64,000 nt of DNA from Agrypnia vestita (Eukaryota > Arthropoda > Insecta > Trichoptera > Phryganeidae). The notes beneath the pieces are model-generated. The model did no database searches. It saw nothing but the letters and a program-made list of their open reading frames with translations, and was not told where the DNA came from. The translations under genes and the position numbers were made by a program. Below are positions 63,087 to 64,000 of the stretch, one piece after another (the stretch's first letter is position 1; each line of letters starts with the position of its first letter). The stretch lies in the NCBI GenBank assembly GCA_016648135.1, contig JADDOH010004041.1, positions 1 through 64,000 on the forward strand, read 5' to 3'.

Positions 63087-63312
63087 CTACGCAAAAAAAT
63101 AACAGTCAAATAAAATTGTTCGCAAGTTAATTATTTAAATGCGTAAGAATTGCAGAGTAAATGTGGCAAAGCTTTGTTTTATATATGTATTTTGCATTCT
63201 ACATATTATGTGCAATATGTGCTTCATATATGTAGTCGTATAACCAAAAATAAAATTACATTTTTATTATTCTCAAGTTTGCACATTTTGTGTGCATCTT
63301 GTAATGAATCAC

Positions 63313-63369
63313 CTTCGTGGTGAGCTCCTTGAATGTTCCACCGTAGTGGTGATGATTACTTTTTGTGAA
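63313..63369 (-). CDS. Possible further upstream 57-nt exon of the PLEKHH-like gene
   Basis: A 19-codon segment is flanked by a good acceptor (ACATTTCACAG) and donor (AAG|GTGATT) and is phase 0-0, as the next exon requires. It reads FTKSNHHHYGGTFKELTTK. It would fall in the variable loop of MyTH4 before GWQLL. It is short and the residues are not diagnostic, so it could be a chance match. Confidence 0.33.
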
Positions 63370-64000
63370 CTGTGAAATGTCAGACGCAGAGGTAAAAATA
63401 TGTACGGAAAACTAATTACATAATATATTAATTAACATTGATTTCAAAATATCTCAAAAAGCCATTGATTATTTTTTGCACTTAATGTTAAAAAGAATAT
63501 ATCAGAAGATCCTGCAAAAATGATTAGAAAATTTCATAATAACAAAAACACAATTTATATTTATTGATATATATGTATATATATATATAATAATACAATT
63601 TTCTTTATAAAAAATATGCTCTCATCATGCACATTATAACCCAAACTCATTTTAGCCAATTTCATAAAAAATGTTATATTATACAGCCAATCATATTATG
63701 TGCAGGACAAAACACAACACTGCTCTGTGGACAAATAATTACTGTAATGAAAATGCATTATTAGCTTCGGTTAGTGATTAAATAAAATAAATGCCTTACC
63801 GAGATGAAAATAAGTAGTGTAGACATTTCATTGACAAATTCACGAGGTTGTTAGATACTTGAGAAACCATTTTTATAATAAATTAAAAATTAAACTAGTT
63901 GCCGAATGAACATAGATACCGTTACCATAAATTATTTGAAATGCTTCAATTTAAAAGCACAAAACACTTTTTCAATATACATTTCCATAAATATATAGAA
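63370..64000. other. Upstream intron sequence, unassigned
   Basis: AT-rich sequence right of the last supported exon, with a short TA-type microsatellite near 63565-63592. It presumably belongs to an intron of the PLEKHH-like gene. I see no convincing exon here. Confidence 0.5.

Noticed and set aside
63800..63857. Possible PLEKHH exon reading SNNLVNLSMKCLHYLFSS
   Set aside because: It would end in phase 2, but the 57-nt candidate and the 63086 exon both enter in phase 0. The other frame has a stop.

Overview
The window looks like AT-rich nuclear DNA of an insect. Lepidoptera is my best guess, from the style of the RTE-like reverse-transcriptase tails with GTTA-type 3' repeats and the CTAG-ending Helitron-like repeat; the order is an inference. 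Nothing bacterial is present: there is no operon structure, introns are obvious, and most open frames are chance or transposon debris.

One host gene can be supported. It lies on the minus strand at the right end (58360-63086, entering from beyond 64000). It is the C-terminal half of a MyTH4-FERM protein of the PLEKHH1/PLEKHH2/MAX-1 family. Eight consecutive coding exons join without a frame break into 539 codons plus a stop; seven introns are visible and the last uses a GC-AG donor. The missing N-terminal part (expected coiled coil, PH domains and the start of MyTH4) should lie to the right of the window. One more 57-nt exon at 63313-63369 is possible.

Positions 1-58000 are a gene desert packed with transposable-element remains. 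Non-LTR retrotransposon pieces: RTE-like tails (5019, 13175, 20160, 28250, 61436), other GRP-motif tails (23820, 28770, 62296), CR1/L2-like RT fragments (45870-47839, 48480) and C-terminal RT tails (5646, 7440, 27190, 35815, 53500). DNA transposons and MITEs: a 760-bp PIF/Harbinger-type insertion at 46997-47756; a 145-bp TAA-flanked MITE family (2730, 17806, 44469); a roughly 0.5-kb palindromic TA-flanked family (33527, 56398, 57473 and fragments); a 143-bp TA-flanked element (7019); a pogo-like element (38450); hAT-like ends (22321, 45681). Others: a Helitron-like repeat (34760-35158), a possible solo LTR (18800-19275), and tRNA-derived pieces at 9034, 9811, 14040, 26881, 29922 and 30080.

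The more unusual structures are a 2-kb G-poor minisatellite with higher-order periodicity near 0.6 kb (48985-50960); a foldback element whose arms carry tRNA B boxes (9034-9260), with a second copy split by an uninterrupted 176-codon RT fragment (26881-27761); four short motifs matching a hammerhead-ribozyme core (32285, 45492, 48041, 48250); and nested insertions that can be read precisely. No multi-gene system is visible. Short GC-rich patches (12180-12640, 15930-16090, 17951-18215, 41270-41640, 51640-51900) could be promoters or untranslated exons of genes with large introns, but the sequence alone does not show it.
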